NCBI GenBank assembly: GCA_002320665.1
Contig: DCKO01000050.1
Span: 1 to 16,215, forward strand
Source: Micavibrio sp. UBA1672
GTDB lineage: Bacteria; Pseudomonadota; Alphaproteobacteria; Micavibrionales; Micavibrionaceae
Direction: 5' to 3'
Length of the DNA: 16,215 nucleotides
The notes under the pieces were generated by a model that was not told the origin of the DNA, ran no database searches, and worked only from the letters and a program-made list of their open reading frames with translations. Shown here in pieces: positions 1 to 7,761 of the stretch. Within the stretch, counting starts at the first letter, position 1. The number at the start of each line of letters is the position of its first letter. A program made the position numbers and the translations under genes.

Positions 1-1539
1 GGAACATGTCTAACCCCAGGCTTGAGCAAGCTACCCTATGTTGCCGTTATTGATATTGGCCCGTCATCCTCGGGACTAATCTCTCTGATCAAAGAAGCCT
101 TGCCCCTAAAACGTCAACGTGAAGCATCTTACTTCCGTCTTCAAATGGCACATCAATATGCGATCAATCCCTTTGATACACAGCTTGGATGCCGCTATCC
201 GCTTCCTGATGAACGAAGCTACCTTGTAGAGCTTATGACGCTTCTGACAACCCCGCCAGGCTATGACAAGCCTTATGACGGTATGCAACAACTTTGTGGA
301 CTTGTGGTAGACGAGATGTTCCGCTGGCGGGATGATGAAGCCGCTAACGCCGAAGCCCGTCCATATTTGCCTAGACTTGAAATGGAAATCGATGCCGCGA
401 TCCAGAAACATAATATTCACCTGCCAACCGACCCTTTCTGGTGGGATATTGTCGATAAACTCTATGAGTTAGGGGAATCCCATTTAGCAAATTTGGCGCA
501 AAGACATGCTGTTCCGACTTTGAACGACTCGATCACAGCCTCTCGCCGTCCTCAAATCCGCTCCTTGCTGGAAGAAACCTCAGTAGGATTTAGCGCAGAA
601 AACGTAGTTGGTGCTTTCGAGCGTATGATTACCTCTGCGATTCGGGAATACCCAATCCTGTCATCCGTGACCCAATTTGATATTGCTGATACACGGCTTT
701 GCTCTCTTGACCTTATGGACGTTGCCCCACAAGGGGATGATGCCGCTGACCGTCAGACATCTATCATGTATATGCTGGCACGCCACGCCTTGGTGCGCTC
801 TTGGTGGATGAGTGCCGATACATTACAAAATGTGCCTGAGAAATTTCGGGAATACCATTCCTTACGCTTACAAGATATTGGCGAAACCCCCAAACGTCTT
901 AACTTCGACGAATTTCACAGAACCAGTAAATCCGCCTCTGTACGTGCCCAGATCATCAGGGACGTACGGGAGGGACGTAAACGCGGTGTACAGATTGTTC
1001 TAACATCCCAACTTATTGATGACTTTGACAAAGATATGGTTGATCTGGCCACAGGGGTTTGGGTATTGGGAACAGCCATTTCCGATAAGGCCGTGCAAGC
1101 TGTTGTAGACCGTTTCGGATTATCTAATACGGCTAAACACGTTATGAGATACCGACTGACAGGTCCAAAACCAATCGGTGCACCGGCCTTGCTGGTTCTG
1201 GGTACGACATCGGGCCGCTATGAGCAACACATCTATAATACACTTGGTCCGATTGAGCTATGGGCTTTCTCTACCTCTGCAGAGGACGTCGCTATTAGAA
1301 ACCGTCTATACGCCAAGCTAGGTGCTTCCAGAGCGCGTCAAATGCTAGCCTCAAACTTCCCTGGTGGTAGTGCCCGAAACGAAATCAGACGCCGCGTCCT
1401 TACAAATAGTGAAGGTGGCGACTCCCGTCAGGCCATGATCAGCTCTGTAATTGAAACAATTGTCGATGAAATGGTCGAAGAGAGCAAAGCAACACAAATA
1501 GCGGAAGACAGCAAGCGCGTGTCTCTTGAATTAAAATGA
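1..1539 (+). CDS. icmB: IcmB/DotO-type T4BSS ATPase, 3' part (5' end outside window)
   Basis: C-terminal 512 residues of a VirB4-class ATPase of the Dot/Icm (type IVB) family, which powers substrate transfer or assembly at the inner membrane. The frame is open from base 1 with no stop, so the apparent TTG start at 22 is not a real start; full IcmB is about 1000 residues and the Walker A part lies upstream. Visible: the IcmB-like stretch around NPFDTQLGCRYPLPDERSYL (bases 169-228), a Walker B motif RLNFDEF with the Asp-Glu pair at 907-912, a basic REGRKRG segment followed by QIVLTSQ near 970-1011, and a hydrophilic tail. The stop overlaps the next gene by ATGA, so the two are probably translationally coupled. 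Family assignment is confident. Whether it serves secretion or conjugation cannot be told here. Confidence 0.88.
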   Translation, partial: GTCLTPGLSKLPYVAVIDIGPSSSGLISLIKEALPLKRQREASYFRLQMAHQYAINPFDTQLGCRYPLPDERSYLVELMTLLTTPPGYDKPYDGMQQLCGLVVDEMFRWRDDEAANAEARPYLPRLEMEIDAAIQKHNIHLPTDPFWWDIVDKLYELGESHLANLAQRHAVPTLNDSITASRRPQIRSLLEETSVGFSAENVVGAFERMITSAIREYPILSSVTQFDIADTRLCSLDLMDVAPQGDDAADRQTSIMYMLARHALVRSWWMSADTLQNVPEKFREYHSLRLQDIGETPKRLNFDEFHRTSKSASVRAQIIRDVREGRKRGVQIVLTSQLIDDFDKDMVDLATGVWVLGTAISDKAVQAVVDRFGLSNTAKHVMRYRLTGPKPIGAPALLVLGTTSGRYEQHIYNTLGPIELWAFSTSAEDVAIRNRLYAKLGASRARQMLASNFPGGSARNEIRRRVLTNSEGGDSRQAMISSVIETIVDEMVEESKATQIAEDSKRVSLELK

Positions 1540-2129
1540 CAACCGAAGAAGAAGAAATTCAAAAGCAAACAGCGATAGAAAAAGATAAACCCGAAGAAGA
1601 TAAGCCTGATGTCTCCTTGGGGAGTCTCGCTGAGAAGCTAAAAGCCGAGAAAAAAGCAAAAAAGAAAAAAATGACCAAACGGATCATTCTTTTTTCCTTT
1701 CTCGCTCTATTTTCCTACGGTGTTTATTTCCTGTTTAAACCTTATCAGGAAAGCATAGATTTTGGAATTTGTAAGACATTACTCGAATTACATGTAACCT
1801 ACCCCCATACCATTTATATCAGTGAAGTCCAGCGTTTGCGAAGTGGCACAATGCGGATATGGTTTATGCGCATAGACCCTTTCGGAGAGTATAGAATGGA
1901 TCCTTTTGAATGTACTTTCAAAAAAGATCCGGAAACAGGTGTAAACACTTTAACCGCCATGAAGATAGGCAGAGTTGATATAGACCCTGAGCTTGTTAAA
2001 AATTATAATTACGCAATCCCTTATATTCTACAAAACCCCCCTAGTCTGATCTTGCCCGCACCATTGCCTGACAGTATCAATTCATTGCAAATGGATGTTA
2101 ATAAGTTCAGAAAAGTGGTTGTTAAATGA
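1536..2129 (+). CDS. Single-pass membrane protein downstream of icmB, function unknown
   Basis: A 197-residue protein I do not recognise. Layout: an acidic then very Lys-rich cytoplasmic N-terminus (residues 1-48), one transmembrane segment (about 49-67) and a domain of about 130 residues expected on the periplasmic side. That domain has exactly two cysteines, Cys79 and Cys126, which could form a disulfide. The positive charge before the membrane segment predicts N-in topology. It overlaps icmB by ATGA and dnaQ by ATGA, so it is co-translated with both. Its position makes an accessory inner-membrane component of the type IVB system plausible; that is inference only. Confidence 0.8.
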   Translation: MTTEEEEIQKQTAIEKDKPEEDKPDVSLGSLAEKLKAEKKAKKKKMTKRIILFSFLALFSYGVYFLFKPYQESIDFGICKTLLELHVTYPHTIYISEVQRLRSGTMRIWFMRIDPFGEYRMDPFECTFKKDPETGVNTLTAMKIGRVDIDPELVKNYNYAIPYILQNPPSLILPAPLPDSINSLQMDVNKFRKVVVK

Positions 2130-2830
2130 CCAGAGAAATTGTCCTTGATACAGAGACAACCGGTATGGACCCCTTTGAAGGAGACCGCATTATTGAAATC
2201 GGTGCGGTCGAGCTTGTCAATCATTTGCCAACCGGACGTACACTCCAGATTTATATCAACCCCGAGCGTGAAATCCCAGCCGAAGCCACAGCCGTACACG
2301 GCATAACCAATAAATTTGTAGCTGATAAACCTGTATTCTCCCAAGTCTATACGGAATTCACTGACTTTATCGGTGAGGATTCCTTTCTGGTCATCCATAA
2401 CGCTGAATTCGATATGAAATTCCTGAATTGGGAGCTGAAACAAGTCGGTCATAAGGAACTTGGCTGGAACCGCGTGATTGATACACTAGCTATCGCCCGT
2501 AAGAAATTCCCCGGCTCTCCGGCTAATCTGGATGCGCTGTGCCGCCGCTATGAGATTAACAATGACGCCCGTACGTTTCACGGCGCGCTTTTAGACTCCG
2601 AGCTTCTAGCCGAAGTTTATCTGGAGCTGCTCGGCGGACGTCAACACGGCCTGTCTTTCGCCGATAGCAATTCAGGACAAAAAAACGGCTCGGATAATGC
2701 TACCAGAACCAAGACACGTACACCCCGCAAAGCCCGTATTTTCAAACCTTCCGCAGCAGAACTCGCCGCCCATAAAGAGTTTTTAGGTGAACTCAAAGAC
2801 CCGATTTGGGAGAAAATGGGGAATGCTTAA
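2126..2830 (+). CDS. dnaQ: DNA polymerase III epsilon subunit, 3'-5' exonuclease
   Basis: Proofreading exonuclease of the replicative polymerase, 234 residues, a normal length. DEDDh motifs are complete: Exo I with Asp8 and Glu10 (LDTETTG), Exo II with Asp96 (HNAEFD), Exo III with His152 and Asp157. After the nuclease domain comes a beta-clamp binding motif, QHGLSF at 173-178, which matches the place of the Q-x-x-hydrophobic motif in Escherichia coli epsilon. A basic, probably flexible linker follows (about 181-207), then a C-terminal helix ending in DPIWEKM that probably binds the alpha subunit. The start overlaps the preceding gene by ATGA and there is no own leader. The stop codon shares TTAA with the convergent kinase gene. 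Confidence 0.95.
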   Translation: MTREIVLDTETTGMDPFEGDRIIEIGAVELVNHLPTGRTLQIYINPEREIPAEATAVHGITNKFVADKPVFSQVYTEFTDFIGEDSFLVIHNAEFDMKFLNWELKQVGHKELGWNRVIDTLAIARKKFPGSPANLDALCRRYEINNDARTFHGALLDSELLAEVYLELLGGRQHGLSFADSNSGQKNGSDNATRTKTRTPRKARIFKPSAAELAAHKEFLGELKDPIWEKMGNA

Positions 2831-3927
2831 AGCTTAAGCGCACGCGCACCCTGCTCCAAACACACAGTCGGGATTTTCAATCTAAAGATAGAGCCCTTCT
2901 CACGCGGTTCATATTCCAGATCACCACCCAGAATTTCCGCACTTTTCTTCATCATAAATAGCCCCAAACCAGTCCCGATAGACACACTAGGGTGAAAACG
3001 CTCAAACATCTTGAACATTTTCGGACGAAATTGTTCATCAATCCCCAAACCATTATCCCGAACCTCGAAATAGAAATCTTCACCCTCTTCATAAGAGGAA
3101 ATACCCACCATAGGGCTGTCCTCATCGGGGTCTTGATATTTAATGGCATTGGAAATCATATTTTCTATGATGTTGTTAAGTCTGCTCCGTTGTACAAAAA
3201 CAGGCTCTTCATATCGAATATCTTTATCGATGTTAAGCCCCTCATAGCCTTCCATATACTGTAATTTGTCAATGGCCATATCGACTGATTCATCAACTAT
3301 AGTTTCACGTCTTTCTTCTTCACGGCCCTGCGTTGATGCCAATTCCAAAAGATCCGTAACAAGTTGCTCGAGCTTCTTCAGCCCGCTTTCTAAAGTGCTA
3401 ACCTGCTTTTTGGCTTTATCCATATCCCCCTTATCAAGGCTCATGAGGGTAAGCTGTGAAAGCCGCAACGCGGAATTGAGCGGTGAACGTAAATCATGCG
3501 AAATCCTGTGCATCAGTTCCTCAAGCTCGGCATTTTTCTGAACAAGAATATCTTCCATTTGCCTACGCTCGGAAATATCCTTGATAAAGGCAATGAAATG
3601 CTCGGGCGCGCCTTTCTCTTCCCCGCGATAAGTCACTGTTACCTCTATTGGAAATGCCTCTCCCGATTTTTTGATATGCTCTGTTTCAAGAGAAATTCTC
3701 TTCTTTTCTCTCAACTCTTCAACAAAATCGTAAAACATCTCTTCCGTAAAGACCGGATCCAGATCCCAAAGTAGCATCCCCTCAATTTCTTCGACGGACA
3801 TACCGTGCATTTCTGCAGAATATTGGTTTACTTTGATAAACCGTCCTGTTTTGCAATCAACCCATTCAACCGTAATACCTGCATCTGAAATCACATCCAG
3901 TAAATTGCTATTAAGAGAAATATCCAT
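2827..3927 (-). CDS. PAS-domain sensor histidine kinase (orphan)
   Basis: A 366-residue cytoplasmic histidine kinase with no membrane segment. An N-terminal PAS domain with PAC tail spans about residues 8-120 (ending FIAFIKDISERR). The dimerisation domain carries the H-box RISHDLRSPL with phospho-acceptor His144. The ATPase domain shows the N-box (Asn256, Asn260), the G1 box DNGLGI (291-296), an F-box (MFKMFERF, about 304-311) and the G2 box GTGLGL (318-323). All catalytic motifs are intact. No response regulator lies beside it, so its partner must be elsewhere. The ATG is preceded by AAAAGG about 6 bases upstream. What it senses cannot be read from sequence; the PAS domain suggests a soluble ligand, redox or a protein partner. 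Confidence 0.93.
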   Translation of the reverse strand: MDISLNSNLLDVISDAGITVEWVDCKTGRFIKVNQYSAEMHGMSVEEIEGMLLWDLDPVFTEEMFYDFVEELREKKRISLETEHIKKSGEAFPIEVTVTYRGEEKGAPEHFIAFIKDISERRQMEDILVQKNAELEELMHRISHDLRSPLNSALRLSQLTLMSLDKGDMDKAKKQVSTLESGLKKLEQLVTDLLELASTQGREEERRETIVDESVDMAIDKLQYMEGYEGLNIDKDIRYEEPVFVQRSRLNNIIENMISNAIKYQDPDEDSPMVGISSYEEGEDFYFEVRDNGLGIDEQFRPKMFKMFERFHPSVSIGTGLGLFMMKKSAEILGGDLEYEPREKGSIFRLKIPTVCLEQGARALKL

Positions 3928-4014
3928 AGGAAGCCTTTTGAAACTAGAAAATTTTTAGATTTATTGTAGCAAATTTTCATGTAATTACCACCTAAACGCG
4001 CATGATCAAAATGC

Positions 4015-4043
4015 TTCCATTTTCTGTAAAACCCTGATATAGA
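4015..4043 (+). promoter_or_regulatory. Possible sigma70-type promoter of the que operon
   Basis: TTCCAT (4015-4020) and TATAGA (4038-4043) are 17 bases apart. The -10 matches consensus at 4 of 6 positions and the -35 at about 3 of 6, so the boxes alone are weak. What supports it is position: the predicted transcript would start near 4050, directly before the preQ1 aptamer. Confidence 0.35.
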
Positions 4044-4051
4044 TGCCGCCA

Positions 4052-4089
4052 ACCGGTCGCAGACCCTACCCGGTATAACAAAACAAGGA
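4052..4089 (+). promoter_or_regulatory. preQ1-I riboswitch (H-type pseudoknot) over the queC RBS
   Basis: P1 pairs ACCGG (4052-4056) with CCGGT (4070-4074) without mismatch. The loop begins TCGCAG (4057-4062), and the A-rich tail TAACAAAACAAGG (4076-4088) matches, as I recall it, the Thermoanaerobacter tengcongensis preQ1 aptamer base for base. In that register C4069 is the preQ1-pairing cytosine, G4062 and C4084 cap the ligand, and G4087/G4088 pair with C4060/C4058 to form P2. Loop 1 is three bases longer than in the reference. AAGGA (4085-4089) is also the Shine-Dalgarno of queC, 7 bases before its ATG, so ligand binding should hide the ribosome site and repress translation. No terminator stem follows; control looks purely translational. 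Confidence 0.9.
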
Positions 4090-4096
4090 CAACAAA

Positions 4097-4792
4097 ATGA
4101 AAACCTTTGTCATATGCTCTGGCGGGCTGGATTCAACTACCCTCGCCTATAAGATCGCCAAGGATTATACCCTCGCAGGCCTAATTTCCTTTGATTACGG
4201 ACAGCGCCATAAAAAGGAACTGGATTACGCAGCCCTCACCGCCACAGATTTAAACGTACAGCACCACATTATCGACATCTCACATATCGGCAAGCTGCTT
4301 AGTGGCTCTGCCCTGACCGATAATATCGACGTACCGGATGGCCATTACGCCGAAGAGACTATGAAAATCACCGTCGTGCCCAACCGCAACGCCATTATGC
4401 TGACCATCGCCTACGGCATCGCCAGCGCCGCCAAGGCCGAAGCAGTTGCCACAGCCGTACATGGCGGGGATCACTTCATCTACCCCGATTGCCGCCCTGA
4501 TTTCATCCACGCCTTCGATAAAATGCAGCGCCACGCTTTGGAAGGTCTGGAAGAGATCACGCTCTATACGCCCTATCTAACCAAAACCAAGGCCGATATA
4601 GCCGCCGAAGGAAACGCGTACAGCGTGCCATTTGAAAAAACATGGTCATGCTATAAGGGCGGTGAACACCACTGCGGGCGTTGCGGTACATGCGTAGAGC
4701 GCCGCGAAGCTTTCCATCTGGCTCGTGTTCAAGACCCAACCATTTACGATGATGATGAATTCTGGAAGCTTAAAACAGGCACAGCGGGGTAA
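4097..4792 (+). CDS. queC: 7-cyano-7-deazaguanine (preQ0) synthase
   Basis: Converts 7-carboxy-7-deazaguanine to preQ0 with ATP and ammonia, a step in queuosine precursor synthesis. 231 residues, typical for QueC. The N-terminal PP-loop reads SGGLDSTT (8-15) for ATP binding; the middle has the conserved VPNRNAIML (94-102) and VHGGDH (121-126) segments; the C-terminal zinc site has Cys185, Cys193, Cys196 and Cys199 (GEHHCGRCGTC). First gene after the preQ1 riboswitch, with the aptamer tail as its ribosome site. queD starts 2 bases after its stop. Confidence 0.97.
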   Translation: MKTFVICSGGLDSTTLAYKIAKDYTLAGLISFDYGQRHKKELDYAALTATDLNVQHHIIDISHIGKLLSGSALTDNIDVPDGHYAEETMKITVVPNRNAIMLTIAYGIASAAKAEAVATAVHGGDHFIYPDCRPDFIHAFDKMQRHALEGLEEITLYTPYLTKTKADIAAEGNAYSVPFEKTWSCYKGGEHHCGRCGTCVERREAFHLARVQDPTIYDDDEFWKLKTGTAG

Positions 4793-4794
4793 AA

Positions 4795-5151
4795 ATGTTT
4801 ACTATATACAAAGAATTCCACTTTTCAGCCTCACATCAGCTTCTTAAACTACCCGAAGACCATCCATGTCACCGAATACATGGGCATAATTACCTGATTG
4901 AGGTCGAATTAGCCTCCGAAACCCTCAATGAAGTCGGTTTTGTCCGTGATTACCGCGAATTAGACGCACTTAAGGCCTATATTGATGAAAAATTCGATCA
5001 CAGACACCTGAATGATGTACTAGGCGATGATAATGTCACAGCCGAGCAACTCGCCAAACATTTTTATGACTGGTGCAAGGCCAAATGGAGCGAAGTCACA
5101 GCCGTACGTGTTCGTGAAACCCCGAGATCCTGCGCGGAATATCGACCATGA
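4795..5151 (+). CDS. queD: 6-carboxy-5,6,7,8-tetrahydropterin synthase
   Basis: Makes 6-carboxytetrahydropterin from dihydroneopterin triphosphate, the first step specific to 7-deazaguanines. 118 residues, the usual short QueD. Zinc-binding histidines are His14 (FSASH), His29 and His31 (HGHNY); the catalytic cysteine is Cys25 in HPCHR. FDHRHLND (67-74) and the ETP segment with Glu108 near the end are also family hallmarks. An AGCGGGG ribosome site lies just before the ATG, overlapping the end of queC. Its stop overlaps the start of the next gene by ATGA. Confidence 0.96.
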   Translation: MFTIYKEFHFSASHQLLKLPEDHPCHRIHGHNYLIEVELASETLNEVGFVRDYRELDALKAYIDEKFDHRHLNDVLGDDNVTAEQLAKHFYDWCKAKWSEVTAVRVRETPRSCAEYRP

Positions 5152-5813
5152 CAGAAACTAACCAATATTCTGTGTTCAGTGAACTTGCAAACAATGTCTG
5201 TATGGAGGTTCCTGTAACTGTAAATTTTGTATCGGTAGTTCTATACTTTCCTGCCGTTTGTTTATGGATTGGTATATTGCTCAGTGTTTTGCGAGCAAGA
5301 AAATCGCCTCAAAATTTAAAGAGTATAATCATAAATACTGCTCGGACTGCTCTATGCCTTTTGACTATTGTTGCCCCATTTACCTTATATAAATTCATAC
5401 ACGAGCCTTGCAATTCATCTGAGTACGAATTCTGGGCTGTTTTGATGTTATTTGCACTTCTCGTTATCGGCACAATAACTCTGTATATTGTCTATTTTCG
5501 AAAATCGGTTTTAATTTCTACACTAACATTCATATCTGATTTTCTACTGACCATTTTCTTAGTAACATTATATGCATTTTTTTATGAAAATATCAGCGTA
5601 TTTTTTGCAAATATAACGCCTTTCATTTTGACAATTTTATTTACAAAAAAACATGAAAATTACAGAAACAGAGTGTCACTAAAAACTGTATTCATTATCT
5701 GTTTATGTTTATGTGCCTTCTATTTTATGTCTATATTTTATGACAAAATTGAGCAGAACAAAAAATATAATGTTGAGCTAAAAGAAGTGAATTTTAACCT
5801 CGATCAAAAATAA
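5148..5813 (+). CDS. Polytopic membrane protein inside the que operon, unknown
   Basis: A 221-residue hydrophobic protein that I cannot assign. About six membrane segments are visible: roughly residues 26-48, 66-84, 95-117, 121-145, 150-166 and 179-198, with a short charged C-terminal tail. Base composition is clearly more AT-rich than queC, queD and queE around it, with many ATA, TTT and AAA codons, which suggests later arrival. It starts in an ATGA overlap with queD and ends 10 bases before queE, so it is translated as part of the operon. A role in uptake of queuine or preQ1 is possible from context, but it shows no recognisable resemblance to the ECF (QueT) or YhhQ transporters, and a passenger gene is equally possible. 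Confidence 0.75.
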   Translation: MTETNQYSVFSELANNVCMEVPVTVNFVSVVLYFPAVCLWIGILLSVLRARKSPQNLKSIIINTARTALCLLTIVAPFTLYKFIHEPCNSSEYEFWAVLMLFALLVIGTITLYIVYFRKSVLISTLTFISDFLLTIFLVTLYAFFYENISVFFANITPFILTILFTKKHENYRNRVSLKTVFIICLCLCAFYFMSIFYDKIEQNKKYNVELKEVNFNLDQK

Positions 5814-5823
5814 GTGATATTTA

Positions 5824-6534
5824 ATGATCAAAATCTCTGAAATATTCGGTCCAACAATACAAGGTGAAGGCGCGCTTGTCGGTCAGCCCACAATTTTCGT
5901 GCGGACTGGCGGCTGTGATTACCGCTGTAGCTGGTGCGATACACTCCACGCTGTTGACTCCGAATATCGTGACACATGGAAACCGAAGAGCGCCAACGAC
6001 ATAATGACGGAGATCAAAAAACTCTCCGACAACCGCCCTCTTCTAATCTCGCTTTCCGGCGGCAATCCCGCGATCCAGCCTCTTGATGAGTTAATCGATT
6101 TAGGACATGCCGAAGGCTATAGCTTTGCCATGGAAACCCAAGGCAGCATCGCCAAGGACTGGTTTTCTAAGCTCGATCATCTTGTGCTAAGTCCCAAACC
6201 CCCTTCTAGCGGTGAAGATACGGACTGGGAGGCTTTGGATAAATGCATCAAAGCCGCCGGTGAGAATGCAGAAATCTCTCTGAAGATTGTAATTAGGGAT
6301 GAAAAGGATTATATGTACGCTCGCAATGTAGCGCAAAAACATCCCGATTTACCAATGTACCTACAGCCCTGTAATACGACCCCGCCCATCAACGAAGATG
6401 ACACGGTAGATTTCGAGGATATCAACACACGTACACAGTGGATTATTGAAAGAGCTGCCCAAGATTACTGGTTTGATGTTAAAATTCTACCACAGATTCA
6501 TGTGATGATCTGGGGCAATAAACGTGGTGTTTGA
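5824..6534 (+). CDS. queE: 7-carboxy-7-deazaguanine synthase (radical SAM)
   Basis: Radical SAM enzyme that rearranges 6-carboxytetrahydropterin to 7-carboxy-7-deazaguanine. 236 residues. The [4Fe-4S] cluster motif is the classical CxxxCxxC: Cys31, Cys35, Cys38 in GGCDYRCSWCDT. The N-terminal ISEIFGPTIQGEG (4-16) is the family signature, SGGNP (78-82) binds SAM, and METQGS follows. The C-terminus LPQIHVMIWGNKRGV matches the usual QueE ending. The ribosome site is weak (AAGTGA, about 7 bases before the ATG), and the gene probably depends on transcription from the riboswitch promoter. Confidence 0.96.
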   Translation: MIKISEIFGPTIQGEGALVGQPTIFVRTGGCDYRCSWCDTLHAVDSEYRDTWKPKSANDIMTEIKKLSDNRPLLISLSGGNPAIQPLDELIDLGHAEGYSFAMETQGSIAKDWFSKLDHLVLSPKPPSSGEDTDWEALDKCIKAAGENAEISLKIVIRDEKDYMYARNVAQKHPDLPMYLQPCNTTPPINEDDTVDFEDINTRTQWIIERAAQDYWFDVKILPQIHVMIWGNKRGV

Positions 6535-6540
6535 CTTTGC

Positions 6541-6569
6541 TTGAAAAAATATTTTACATTTATCATAAT
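6541..6569 (+). promoter_or_regulatory. Strong sigma70-type promoter before the HisC-like gene
   Basis: TTGAAA (6541-6546) and CATAAT (6564-6569) are separated by exactly 17 bases; each box matches consensus at 5 of 6 positions. The predicted start near 6576 gives a leader of about 30 bases. It lies in the only sizeable gap inside the que cluster, so the downstream genes, including queF, could be expressed without the preQ1 riboswitch. Confidence 0.65.
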
Positions 6570-6604
6570 AACTAAATAATTCAAAAACAGGGTTGAGAAA
6601 ATAA

Positions 6605-7726
6605 ATGTCACGGTTGGTTTCACTTGTTCACGAACATCTTCGTGAGCCAAATTCCATAGAACTAAGAGGTACTGCAGATAACTCGGATATTCAAGCGGAG
6701 ACATTTTTAAATCAAAATGTCAATCTAGTAACCAGAAACTGGGGCTATGCTGCCTATCCGGAATACCAAAACCCAGAATTACTATCCGCCCTTTCAAGCA
6801 TTTATAATGTTCCGGAAGAAAATCTCATGATTACTCAAGGTGGCGAAGGAGCAATTAATAGATTATCAGAAATGTTTTGCAGTAAAGACGATGCAGTATT
6901 AACACATGGCCCTACATTTTTTTCATATCAGGACTTTGCCCAAAAGCAAGGCGCACATACACTTGATGTCCCTTTGATCAAAACTGGTGATACATATAAG
7001 CTAGACACAAAGGGCATTGTAAATGCAGCATCAGACAAGAATTATAATGTGAAAATGCTCTGGATTTGTAACCCGAACAACCCTACAGGAACATATTTCG
7101 AGCCACATCAGGTTTTTGATATTCTTGAACGTCTGAAAAACAAAGACGTTGCCGTAATCATAGATGAGGCCTATATCGAAATTTCTGGTAAAAAATCAAT
7201 GACCGAGCATATTGATAAATATCCAAATATGATTGTGATGCGTACACTTTCAAAAGCCTATTCTGCTGCGGGTTTACGCGTCGGAGCTATTATTTCGGGA
7301 GATACGGACTTTCTGGATATTGCAAGAAAAACACCACCATTTTATTCCGCATCAGAACCATCCGTAACAGCTGCACTTGAATTACTGGATCCTTCCAAAC
7401 AAGAGGAAGTACAGGAAAGTTATAAAAAAATCAGAGCACTACGCCGAGCCTTATCTAGATCAATATCAAATGAATTAAACATTAAAGTTGATCAATCGGA
7501 TACAAATTTTCTCTTACTTCATGTTGATGAGCCTGAACAGGTCTACACATCTCTTATAAAACAGCATAAAATCAAGGTTGGTGATCCTAATCTTTTATCC
7601 ATTGGAAAAAGCGTACGGGTTAGTATAGGAGAATCTCTTGCCACAAACCTGAAATTATTAGAAAGTTTACAAGATTTACGTGAGCAAACTAGCCTTGAAT
7701 TACCAAAATTTGATCATACAAATTAA
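6605..7726 (+). CDS. Histidinol-phosphate aminotransferase-like PLP enzyme
   Basis: Fold type I aminotransferase of the HisC-like branch, 373 residues. Visible: NWGYAAYPEYQNPELL substrate-binding N-terminus with Tyr51, the CNPNNPTG motif (155-162), DEAY (187-190) with the pyridine-nitrogen Asp187, Lys217 in TLSKAYSAAGLRVG as the Schiff-base lysine, and Arg338 in RVSIG for the substrate carboxylate or phosphate. The catalytic set is complete. No other histidine gene is near, so the true amino acceptor is uncertain; class members also act on aromatic amino acids, phosphonates or tropinone-like substrates. The gene is more AT-rich than queE and queF and has its own promoter. It ends 35 bases before queF. 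Confidence 0.88.
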   Translation: MSRLVSLVHEHLREPNSIELRGTADNSDIQAETFLNQNVNLVTRNWGYAAYPEYQNPELLSALSSIYNVPEENLMITQGGEGAINRLSEMFCSKDDAVLTHGPTFFSYQDFAQKQGAHTLDVPLIKTGDTYKLDTKGIVNAASDKNYNVKMLWICNPNNPTGTYFEPHQVFDILERLKNKDVAVIIDEAYIEISGKKSMTEHIDKYPNMIVMRTLSKAYSAAGLRVGAIISGDTDFLDIARKTPPFYSASEPSVTAALELLDPSKQEEVQESYKKIRALRRALSRSISNELNIKVDQSDTNFLLLHVDEPEQVYTSLIKQHKIKVGDPNLLSIGKSVRVSIGESLATNLKLLESLQDLREQTSLELPKFDHTN

Positions 7727-7761
7727 AGAGAATAAACTTCAGAAATTTATAGGACAAAAAA

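Noticed and set aside
22..24. TTG as the start of the first gene
   Set aside because: The frame is open to base 1 and IcmB proteins are about twice this length, so the gene is cut by the window edge.
2021..2452. 143-codon minus-strand frame opposite dnaQ
   Set aside because: Antisense shadow of dnaQ, whose catalytic motifs are intact; no ribosome site or family likeness.
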